This document shows positions 1-5,760 of a stretch of 5,760 bases of DNA, one piece after another. Every line of letters starts with the position of its first letter. Positions within the stretch are counted from its first letter, which is position 1. The position numbers were made by a program, and so were the translations under genes. This DNA comes from Desulfomicrobium sp. (GTDB lineage: Bacteria > Desulfobacterota > Desulfovibrionia > Desulfovibrionales > Desulfomicrobiaceae): assembly GCA_003542385.1 (NCBI GenBank), contig DPKT01000040.1, forward strand, positions 1,410 to 7,169. Direction: 5' to 3'. The notes beneath the pieces are model-generated. The model saw nothing but the letters and a program-made list of their open reading frames with translations, was not told where the DNA came from and did no database searches.

Positions 1-1177
1 CGCCGTGCTCCACGCCCTCGCGCACGCCTTCGAACACGCGGCGCGGATGCAGGAGACGCGGCGGCAGCTCGCCTTCATGGAAGGGGGAGGCGAAGCAAAA
101 CACGTCGGTGTTGCACAGGAGGTTGGCGCCCATGCCCGTGCCCATGGGGTCGCGGTTCACGCCGACGATGCCCGTCAGTGCTCCGCCGTACGGGTCCAGG
201 GCCGAGGGGCTGTTGTGGGTCTCGACCTTGATGCAGACGTTCATGTCGTCGCTGAAGCGGATGACGCCGGCGTTGTCCTTGAACACGGACAGGCAGAAGT
301 CGTCCTTGCCCATGCGTTCGCGGAGCTGTTTCGTGCTGCCCTGGATGAAGGTCTTGTAGAGGCTGTTGATCTCGGCCGTGGTGCCGTTTTCGCGGTTCTC
401 GTAGGAGATGCGGGAGCTGAAAATCTTGTGTTTGCAGTGTTCGGACCAGGTCTGGGCCAGGCATTCGAGTTCGGCGTCCGTGGGCGCGGCGGGCAGGCCC
501 TTGGCCTTGCGGTGGGCGACGACCTCGGGGCGGGCGTAGTAGTCCCTGATGCAGCGCATCTCTTCGAGGCTCAGCGCCAGCGTATTTTCCCGGCTCAGGC
601 GCATGAGGGTCTCGTCGTTCATAGCCGAGAGGTCGACGATCTCGACGGTGTCCGAGGCTTCGCCGGTTACGGCCGCGGTGCGGGCCGGGAATCCTGGGTT
701 TGCGGCCCAGGATTGGCGGTCGGAGATCTGGAAGCGCTGGATGAGCTCGTTGGCGAGAAGGTCTTTGGCGATGTGTTCCACCTGGCCTCGGTCCAGCTTG
801 CCCGAGATCAGGTACTGGGTGGAGGTGTAGACGGCGAGTTTGGCGTCCTTGCCCAGACCGAGCACGGTGCGCAGGGTCTCGCGGGCGGTGCGCCCTTCGT
901 TGTCCGTCACGCCGGGTCGGAAGCCGACCTCGATGATCCAGTCGAAATCCGAGGCTGCGGGAGTGGTCTGGGCCGTGTGCAGGACCGGGTCGTGCAGGGC
1001 GCCGGCCTCGATGGCCTGGTCAGCCTGCGCCGCGGTCAGCCCTTCGACGGTGTAGACCCGGACGATCCGGACCTGATCCACGTGAAGCCCCAGTTCGCCG
1101 TGTATCTTGTGGGCCGTCTTGTTGCCCTGGGTATCGATGACTGCCTTGCGCAGAGCCACTTCGACTCGGATCGGCAT
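1..1177 (-). CDS. purL: Phosphoribosylformylglycinamidine synthase PurL with two N-terminal PurS-like domains (partial, C-terminus outside window)
   Basis: PurL converts FGAR, ATP and glutamine-derived ammonia to FGAM, the fourth step of cytoplasmic de novo purine synthesis. Reading the minus strand from the ATG at 1177 gives 392 codons with no stop up to the window edge. Residues about 1-70 look like PurS (RVEVALRKAVIDTQGNKTA), and residues about 78-150 look like a second PurS copy (IIEVGFRPGVTDNEGRTA). A linker with the PurL-type stretch LSLEEMRCIRDYY (203-215) follows, then the hallmark TWSEHCKHK (243-251, with the expected active-site His247) and KVETHNSPSALDPYGGA (317-333) of the first AIR-synthase-like domain. 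In small PurL systems PurS is a separate dimeric protein; here two copies are fused, as in the N-terminal domain of large PurL. The second catalytic half, and any glutaminase domain or purQ, lie beyond the left edge. The start is supported by AGGAG six bases upstream. The spacer to the upstream signalling gene is 20 bases, so co-transcription is likely. Family assignment is very secure; the full architecture is not visible. Confidence 0.95.
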   Translation of the reverse strand, partial: MPIRVEVALRKAVIDTQGNKTAHKIHGELGLHVDQVRIVRVYTVEGLTAAQADQAIEAGALHDPVLHTAQTTPAASDFDWIIEVGFRPGVTDNEGRTARETLRTVLGLGKDAKLAVYTSTQYLISGKLDRGQVEHIAKDLLANELIQRFQISDRQSWAANPGFPARTAAVTGEASDTVEIVDLSAMNDETLMRLSRENTLALSLEEMRCIRDYYARPEVVAHRKAKGLPAAPTDAELECLAQTWSEHCKHKIFSSRISYENRENGTTAEINSLYKTFIQGSTKQLRERMGKDDFCLSVFKDNAGVIRFSDDMNVCIKVETHNSPSALDPYGGALTGIVGVNRDPMGTGMGANLLCNTDVFCFASPFHEGELPPRLLHPRRVFEGVREGVEHG

Positions 1178-1183
1178 GCTGTT

Positions 1184-1188
1184 CTCCT
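1184..1188 (-). promoter_or_regulatory. Ribosome binding site of purL
   Basis: The minus strand reads AGGAG, followed by six bases and then the ATG at 1177. This is the best Shine-Dalgarno match at any gene junction in the window and it fixes the purL start. It lies in the 20-base spacer after the TAA of the HDOD-GGDEF gene, so purL appears to have its own strong initiation site instead of relying on stop/start coupling. Confidence 0.8.
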
Positions 1189-1197
1189 GGGTGGTGC

Positions 1198-3699
1198 TTA
1201 ATTTACTGGTGTGTTCGTCTGCAGGTGCACGATGGCGTTTCCGCCTTGCGCCTTGGCCTGATAATTGGCTTTGTCGCAGCGTTCAAGCAGGGAATGGGCG
1301 GTGTCCTCGGGTTCGAGCAGGCTCATGCCGATGCTCAGCGTCACGGAGCCGTTGTGCAGGGTCTTGAATTCATTCTGGATTCGTTCCGCCACGGTCAGCA
1401 GGCTCGCCACGCTGGAATTGCTCGAAATGATGACGAACTCGTCGCCGCCGAAGCGGCAGGGGAAGTCGAGGCCCTTGCGCAGCACGCCGCGCAGCAGCTG
1501 CCCGAGTTCCTTCAGGGCCTTGTCCCCGCCGTGGTGTCCGTAGGTGTCGTTGAAGACCTTGAACTTGTCGATGTCGAAGAAGATGAGGCCCAGGGGCGTC
1601 GCTGTGCGTCGGGACCTGGACAGTTCGCGTTCCAGCAGGGGCACGAGGTGGTGGCGGTTGAAGACCTGGGTCAGGGAGTCGAACAGGGCCTGCTCCCGGA
1701 TTTTTCGTTCCAGCCTGCGGATGGCGGAAATGTTTCGGCCGACCACGAGGCCGTACTCCGCGCCGTGGGCAAACCGGGAAAAAACCAGCTCCAGCTGCAG
1801 GTGCTCGTCGTCGAGGACGATCTGGACCTCCACGGCGCTCTGGCTCTGTTCCAGGAACTCCATGTCCCAAGGCTCTTCCTGCAGGTTGATGGGTCGCGTC
1901 AGCTGGAAGAGGTTGCGGCCCTTCAGGAACGCGCCGTGACGCCCCGAGGCGAAGGTGATGACCCCTTTGCTGTCGGTGGTCATAACCAGGTCCTGCATGG
2001 TGGACAGCAGGTTGTTCAGGAAGTCCCGCTGGTGCAGGGCCTCTATTTCGTGGATCCGGATTTCGCGCAGATCCTGGACCACGGTCAGGACATTGGTCCG
2101 GGAGCCTTGGCGAATTTTGTAGCTTGAAAGGGCGAAGGGCGACGTGGGTGCGTCCGACGGGCCAAGGGGCGCGTGAATGGCGCAGTGGGCGCTTTGCGCG
2201 GGGTCCAGGAGGAACATCCGCCATCCGTGCCGGGCGCTTTGGAACTGTTCAGGCGGCATGTCCTTGCGCAGCCTGTCTTCGAGCTGGGCGGAACTGCCCA
2301 GGAATCGGGCGAAAGTGGGGTTGGCGCGCAGTATGCGGCCGTCCGTGTCGAGGAGGGCGACTCCGGTGGGCAGGATGTCGAGCAGTTCCGCCTTGATCTC
2401 AAGCTGCGCCACGGTGGTGATCTGCCGCCACAGGCTGCGGGCCAGCAGCCTGGCGTAGAGGGCCGCCTCGGCCCTGGCCTGCCCGGAGTCCTGCAAGCCG
2501 GGCAGCCGCAGCTCGCCGGCCACGCCGTCCTCGGTCTCCAGGCGGACGGTGAAGTCGCCGTGGGATTTGAAATCCTTGAGGGACTGCGCCACGGTCGGGC
2601 CGTTCACGCCGTCCTCGGCCAGGACGAAGCGCTCCCAGTGCTTGTTGGTCGGCGCGTCGAGGATGATCTCACCCTTGCGGCAGTTCCAGTTCCAGCGCAG
2701 GTGCCGGCCGATGCAGGCCGCGAGGGCTGAGTTGCCGCCGGTCAGCCCCTCGATTTCCTTGGCCTGGTAGTGGAAGTCCTGGATGGCCTGCAGGGAGTGC
2801 TCGTAGTAGCGGTTTTCCGGTGGGAGCTCCGTGATGTTCATGGCCGAGCACATCTCGGCGAAAAGCGACGAGCAGCGTTGACGCAGCCCTTCGACGCCCT
2901 CGGGGGGCAGCGCTCCGGCCTTCTTCAGCAGGAAGTGCAGCTGCGCGAGACCGTCCGGGGCGGGGTCGGTGCGGAATTCCACTTCGGCCCAGCGGGTGCC
3001 GAAGATCACGGCCTGGGTCAGGGGCGGGTAGTCGAACAGGTTTTCGAGGTCGTGGTGGGCGGTGATGGCCGCGACCATGTGCTCCGGGAAATTCCATTCG
3101 GCGAGGAGTTCGGCCGTCAGGGAGCAGTGGTCCTCCGGCAGGCACTCCTGCCAGCTCATGAAGGACGGCCCCGTGTTGACGAAGTCCGGCCGTGAGAGGA
3201 GAGGCCGCACTTCTTCGGGGTAGGTGGCGGCGTAGAGCAGGAGGGACAGGTCCTTGACCAGGGCGCAGATGTACGCCGTCTCCGCCTCCCTGGGGCACAG
3301 GCGCCGGGCGACGAGTTCAGCGCCCAGGGCCGCCCAGACGATGACCCGCCAGTTGGCGAAGGTGTCGAAGCCGTTTTTCTCCAGGGTGCTGTTCAGGTTC
3401 TTCTGCAGGGAGAGGGACAGGGCGATGCGCAGGATCTCGTTGTTGCCGAGGATGATGGCCGCGCGCTGGAGATCCGAAATCTTGCTGGTCTGGCCGTAGT
3501 AGGGGGAGTTGACCAGGGAGAGGATGGCCGTGGCCAGGGCGGGGTCCGCCTTGAGAATGGAGGCGATGACCCCGAAATTCGGGTCCGGCTTGACCGCTTC
3601 CTGGAGCAGCTGGGCCGTGGCGGGGGAGAAGGTCGCTTTCAGGCTGGCACGCAACGAGGTCGTGAAATTGCGCGGAGGAAGGCGATCCTGTTGTGTCAT
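1198..3699 (-). CDS. HDOD-PAS-PAS-GGDEF signalling protein, probable diguanylate cyclase
   Basis: An 833-residue, probably cytoplasmic, signalling protein; no signal peptide or membrane segment is evident. Residues about 17-245 form an HDOD domain, with VNSPYYG (63-69), a C-terminal WNFPEHMVAAITAHHD (202-217), and LVKDLSLLL (148-156) where catalytic HD proteins carry a His-Asp pair. It is therefore probably a non-hydrolytic signalling module. Residues about 246-430 are a linker or weak GAF-like region that I cannot assign. PAS-like domains follow at about 434-545 (ILPTGVALLDTDGRILRANP) and 555-660 (LLSTMQDLVMTTDSKGVITF), then a short helical connector and a GGDEF domain at about 665-827. The GGDEF domain has FFDIDKFKVFNDTYGHHGGD (707-726) and an intact GGDEF active site (751-755), so conversion of two GTP to c-di-GMP is expected. 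The RxxD inhibitory-site position reads KGLD (742-745). The ATG lies one base after the polyprenyl synthase stop, with only a weak GGGA upstream, which suggests translational coupling. The sensed signal is unknown. Confidence 0.92.
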   Translation of the reverse strand: MTQQDRLPPRNFTTSLRASLKATFSPATAQLLQEAVKPDPNFGVIASILKADPALATAILSLVNSPYYGQTSKISDLQRAAIILGNNEILRIALSLSLQKNLNSTLEKNGFDTFANWRVIVWAALGAELVARRLCPREAETAYICALVKDLSLLLYAATYPEEVRPLLSRPDFVNTGPSFMSWQECLPEDHCSLTAELLAEWNFPEHMVAAITAHHDLENLFDYPPLTQAVIFGTRWAEVEFRTDPAPDGLAQLHFLLKKAGALPPEGVEGLRQRCSSLFAEMCSAMNITELPPENRYYEHSLQAIQDFHYQAKEIEGLTGGNSALAACIGRHLRWNWNCRKGEIILDAPTNKHWERFVLAEDGVNGPTVAQSLKDFKSHGDFTVRLETEDGVAGELRLPGLQDSGQARAEAALYARLLARSLWRQITTVAQLEIKAELLDILPTGVALLDTDGRILRANPTFARFLGSSAQLEDRLRKDMPPEQFQSARHGWRMFLLDPAQSAHCAIHAPLGPSDAPTSPFALSSYKIRQGSRTNVLTVVQDLREIRIHEIEALHQRDFLNNLLSTMQDLVMTTDSKGVITFASGRHGAFLKGRNLFQLTRPINLQEEPWDMEFLEQSQSAVEVQIVLDDEHLQLELVFSRFAHGAEYGLVVGRNISAIRRLERKIREQALFDSLTQVFNRHHLVPLLERELSRSRRTATPLGLIFFDIDKFKVFNDTYGHHGGDKALKELGQLLRGVLRKGLDFPCRFGGDEFVIISSNSSVASLLTVAERIQNEFKTLHNGSVTLSIGMSLLEPEDTAHSLLERCDKANYQAKAQGGNAIVHLQTNTPVN

Positions 3700-3700
3700 G

Positions 3701-4681
3701 CTACTTGTCCCGCTTCAGAACGAAATCGATCATGGCTCCGAGGAGGTTTTTTTCCAGGCACACGGGTAGCACGTCCAAGGCCCGGCTGGCTAGTGCCAGG
3801 TAGGTTTTGGCCTCGTCGCGGGTCCGTCCGGCGAAGCCTCCGGCCACGATGTCGGCGATGATCCGATCCTGCCTGTCGGCGGGCAGGTCCGCTTCGGTCA
3901 GGTCCCGGATCGTGTTGCTACGCTCGTCTGCGGGCAGGGATTCGAGGTACAGGAGCAGGGGCAGGGTGAACTTGCCCTCGCGCAGGTCCCCGCCCAGGGG
4001 CTTGCCCGAGGTGCCGGCCTCGGAGGTGTAGTCCAGGGCGTCGTCCACGAGCTGGAAGGCGATGCCGAGGTTCAGGCCGAATTCCCTGGCCGCGGCGCAC
4101 TGGCGCTGCGAGGCCCCGGCGGAGATGGCGCCGAACTCGCAGGCCGACTGGATCAGGTAGGCCGTCTTGCCGGTGATGATCTCGAGGTATTCGGCCCGGC
4201 TGAGGTTTGCGTTGCGCACGGCGGCGATCTCCATGATTTCGCCGCTGGCCGTCTCCATGATGGCTTTGGAGATGCAGGATGTCAGTGCCGGGTCGCCGGT
4301 GCGGGCCACGATTTCGTTGGCCAGGGCCAGGAGGGCGTCGCCGGCCAGGATGGTCGGGGTGAGGCCGAAGCGCACGTGGGCGGCCTGCCTGCCGCGGCGC
4401 AGGTCGGCGTTGTCCAGGATGTCGTCGTGCATCAGGGTGGCCGAATGGAGGAATTCCAGGGAGCTGGCCAGTGTGTACAGGTCGTCCCCCCTGAAATTCA
4501 GGGCGCGGGCGAAGAGGATGGTCAGCATGGGCCGCAGGCGCTTGCCTCCGGCGTCCATGACGTGCGCGGCCACGGGGCGGACCAGCGGGTGCAGGGCGTC
4601 GATCTCCCTCTGGATGGCGGCGTTGATGGCCGGAAGTTCCTTGAGGAAGGCGACCTTGAGTTGGGCGAAGGCGTCGTTCAT
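3701..4681 (-). CDS. Trans-polyprenyl diphosphate synthase (long chain, probable menaquinone side-chain supplier)
   Basis: This 326-residue enzyme extends an allylic diphosphate with isopentenyl diphosphate units to give a long all-trans prenyl diphosphate. All family motifs are present: GGKRLRP (45-51), the first Asp-rich motif DDILD (86-90) followed by ADLRRG (92-97), GKTAYLI (171-177), the second Asp-rich motif in FQLVDDALDY (209-218, Asp213, Asp214, Asp217), and GGDLREGKFTLPLL (230-243). Alanine and threonine, not bulky aromatics, lie five and four residues before the first Asp-rich motif. This favours a long product of the octaprenyl or heptaprenyl type over farnesyl or geranylgeranyl. 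Length is normal for the family. The start overlaps the mqnD stop by four bases (ATGA), with GGGAT five bases upstream. Beside mqnB and mqnD, the natural role is making the menaquinone tail. The exact chain length cannot be read from sequence, so I give no symbol such as ispB or hepT. Confidence 0.95.
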   Translation of the reverse strand: MNDAFAQLKVAFLKELPAINAAIQREIDALHPLVRPVAAHVMDAGGKRLRPMLTILFARALNFRGDDLYTLASSLEFLHSATLMHDDILDNADLRRGRQAAHVRFGLTPTILAGDALLALANEIVARTGDPALTSCISKAIMETASGEIMEIAAVRNANLSRAEYLEIITGKTAYLIQSACEFGAISAGASQRQCAAAREFGLNLGIAFQLVDDALDYTSEAGTSGKPLGGDLREGKFTLPLLLYLESLPADERSNTIRDLTEADLPADRQDRIIADIVAGGFAGRTRDEAKTYLALASRALDVLPVCLEKNLLGAMIDFVLKRDK

Positions 4682-5469
4682 GACAGATCCCGGAATGTTT
4701 GCAGCAAGTTGAGGGCGGCCTGGCCGTCTGGCCCCATGTCCAGACTGAAGTCGTTCACGTAGGCGGCAATATGTTGTGCGAGCGTGGCCTCGTCAAGCTC
4801 TCTGGCCAGGGCGGCGATGAAGGGCATGACCGATGGCCTGTCCGAACGCGCGTGCAGGATGCTCGCGCGGATGCCCTCGGCCAGGGCCGAGTGGACACCG
4901 TCGCCGAATTCCCGTTTCGCCACGATGCAGCCCAGAGGCAGGGGCAGGCCCCCGGTCTCCTCGCGCCACCACCGGCCGAGGTCCGTATGCAGGGCCAGGC
5001 CGTAACGGTCGTAGACCAGGGCCGTTTCGTGGATCAGCAGGCCCGCGTCGACCTCGCCGGCCTGCACGGCTTCGACGATGGCGTGGAAGATCATGGGCAC
5101 GGGCGTGAAGTTTCCCCGCAGGGCCGCGTTCAGGACGCACATGGCCGTTGTGTCCATGCCGGGAACGGCGATCCGACGGGGTTCGCCGCGGAAACCCTCG
5201 CGGGTGACGAGCTTGGGGCCGTGCTCCAGGCCGAAGGCGCTGCCGCAGGGCAGGATGGCGTACGTGTCTCGCAGGCGCAGGGCCGCAGCTGCGCTGACCT
5301 TGACCACGTCCCACGCGCCGCTGAACGCGCCCTGGTTGAGCTCCTGCACGTCGTGCCAGAAAAAGCGGCTGTCCCTGCCGGCGGGTGCGGGCGAAAGCCC
5401 CAGCACCCAGGCCCCGAAAATGAAGGTGTCGTTGGGGCAGGGCGAGATGGCCACGGAAAGCGGGTTCAT
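4678..5469 (-). CDS. mqnD: 1,4-dihydroxy-6-naphthoate synthase MqnD
   Basis: MqnD acts late in the head-group part of the futalosine menaquinone pathway, converting cyclic dehypoxanthinylfutalosine to 1,4-dihydroxy-6-naphthoate in the cytoplasm. The 263-residue product has the usual length and a periplasmic-binding-protein-like fold signature. Recognisable elements are the N-terminal SPCPNDTFIFGAW (9-21), WDVVKVSAAAAL (53-64), GSAFGLEHGPKLV (76-88), the central DAGLLIHE (141-148) with the likely catalytic His147, and GLPLPLGCIVAKR (174-186). It starts in a 4-base ATGA overlap with the mqnB stop and has GGAG seven bases upstream. Its own stop overlaps the polyprenyl synthase start in the same way, indicating coupled translation. 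mqnA, mqnC and mqnE are not in the window. A relative such as MqnA was considered, but the SPCPNDTF start and position beside mqnB favour MqnD. Confidence 0.95.
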   Translation of the reverse strand: MNPLSVAISPCPNDTFIFGAWVLGLSPAPAGRDSRFFWHDVQELNQGAFSGAWDVVKVSAAAALRLRDTYAILPCGSAFGLEHGPKLVTREGFRGEPRRIAVPGMDTTAMCVLNAALRGNFTPVPMIFHAIVEAVQAGEVDAGLLIHETALVYDRYGLALHTDLGRWWREETGGLPLPLGCIVAKREFGDGVHSALAEGIRASILHARSDRPSVMPFIAALARELDEATLAQHIAAYVNDFSLDMGPDGQAALNLLQTFRDLS

Positions 5470-5760
5470 GCGGCAGCTCCGGTCAGGGTCGGCAGGATGG
5501 ACTCCAGGGAGTCCAGGGCCAGGCGGAAGTTCCAGCGCGTCTTGTCGCGCACGCCGACGGGGTTGGAGACGGTCCGCACCTCAAGGAGGGCAATGCCCTT
5601 GCGATGCGCGGCCAGGGCCAGGCCGAAGCCCTCCATGTTCTCCGTGGCCGCATCGTGGCGGGCCAGGAGGAGCGCCGCGCGTTGCGGGTCTCCCGTTACG
5701 CCAGCCACCGTCAGGCTTGTGCCGCAGGGCCAGCTTTCGGGCAGAACGAGGCCCATGCCG
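5466..5760 (-). CDS. mqnB: Futalosine hydrolase MqnB (partial, N-terminus outside window)
   Basis: This is the C-terminal part of a nucleoside phosphorylase/hydrolase-family protein. Futalosine hydrolase removes the purine base from futalosine or its amino form, giving dehypoxanthinylfutalosine for MqnC. Counting from the internal Met at 5756, the visible 96 residues include ENMEGFGLALAA (39-50), the Met-Glu-Gly ribose-binding motif of the family, and VRTVSNPVGVRDKTRWNF (60-77), the C-terminal signature expected of MqnB. The related methylthioadenosine/SAH nucleosidases have SD where this protein has SN. The family's usual length is about 220-250 residues and the frame stays open upstream of that Met to the window edge, so the Met is probably internal and over half the gene lies outside. 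The stop overlaps the mqnD start by four bases. The fragment alone would allow a general nucleosidase, but adjacency to mqnD makes MqnB the clear choice. Confidence 0.88.
   Translation of the reverse strand, partial: GMGLVLPESWPCGTSLTVAGVTGDPQRAALLLARHDAATENMEGFGLALAAHRKGIALLEVRTVSNPVGVRDKTRWNFRLALDSLESILPTLTGAAA
5477..5480 (-). promoter_or_regulatory. Ribosome binding site of mqnD
   Basis: The minus strand reads CCGGAG, then seven bases, then the mqnD ATG at 5469. The site lies within the last codons of mqnB, so mqnD can be reached both by this site and by coupling through the ATGA overlap. Confidence 0.65.

Noticed and set aside
1178..1197. Possible terminator or promoter between the HDOD-GGDEF gene and purL
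   Set aside because: The spacer is only 20 bases and is occupied by the purL ribosome site. There is no stem followed by T residues and no room for a -35/-10 pair, though a promoter inside the upstream gene cannot be excluded.
5..1201. A 398-codon open frame on the plus strand, opposite purL
   Set aside because: The opposite strand carries unmistakable PurL motifs over the same span. The plus frame gives a low-complexity protein rich in Ala, Gly, Val and Asp with no motif, as expected from high-GC third positions read antisense.
1225..2127. A 300-codon open frame on the plus strand, opposite the GGDEF and PAS coding region
   Set aside because: It is antisense to well-supported signalling domains and has no recognisable motif or convincing ribosome site. 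It is best explained as a GC-composition shadow.
1370..2224. A 284-codon minus-strand frame inside the HDOD-GGDEF gene, plus a similar one at 2669-3298
   Set aside because: Both are Arg/Pro-rich out-of-frame readings of the real gene, typical of GC-rich DNA. The in-frame protein is continuous through its domains, so no frameshift needs explaining.
4489..4503. Near-perfect 15-base palindrome with 7-base arms (CCCTGAA / TTCAGGG) that could be an operator or hairpin
   Set aside because: It lies inside the polyprenyl synthase coding region (residues LNFRG), far from any start, is not repeated that I can see, and has no T-run after it. Chance is a sufficient explanation.

Overview
The window is a compact, GC-rich stretch in which all five supported genes lie on the minus strand, so it reads from right to left. 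The gene set suggests an anaerobic or respiratory bacterium that makes menaquinone by the futalosine route. GC-rich codons, a PurL carrying two PurS-like domains, and an HDOD-PAS-GGDEF protein beside menaquinone genes would fit a sulfate reducer of the Desulfovibrionales type. That assignment is an inference from gene content and style, not from a marker gene.

Layout in transcription order: (1) the C-terminal part of futalosine hydrolase mqnB, cut by the right edge (5466-5760); (2) mqnD, 1,4-dihydroxy-6-naphthoate synthase (4678-5469); (3) a long-chain trans-polyprenyl diphosphate synthase (3701-4681); (4) an 833-residue HDOD / linker / PAS / PAS / GGDEF signalling protein (1198-3699); (5) the N-terminal 392 codons of a PurL with two PurS-like N-terminal domains, cut by the left edge (1-1177).

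The genes are packed like one operon. The first two junctions are 4-base ATGA stop/start overlaps, the third has a single base between stop and start, and the last has a 20-base spacer with a good Shine-Dalgarno site. No gap could hold a promoter plus a terminator, and I see no RNA gene, mobile element, CRISPR array or long repeat.

Functionally, MqnB and MqnD act on the naphthoquinone head-group branch, and the polyprenyl synthase makes the isoprenoid tail that is later joined to that head group. The next gene encodes a probable c-di-GMP synthase with sensory domains. The last belongs to de novo purine synthesis. MqnB also releases a purine base, which gives a possible but unproven metabolic link to purL. 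The most interesting point is the tight coupling of a c-di-GMP signalling protein to quinone biosynthesis genes. The enzymes themselves belong to known families.
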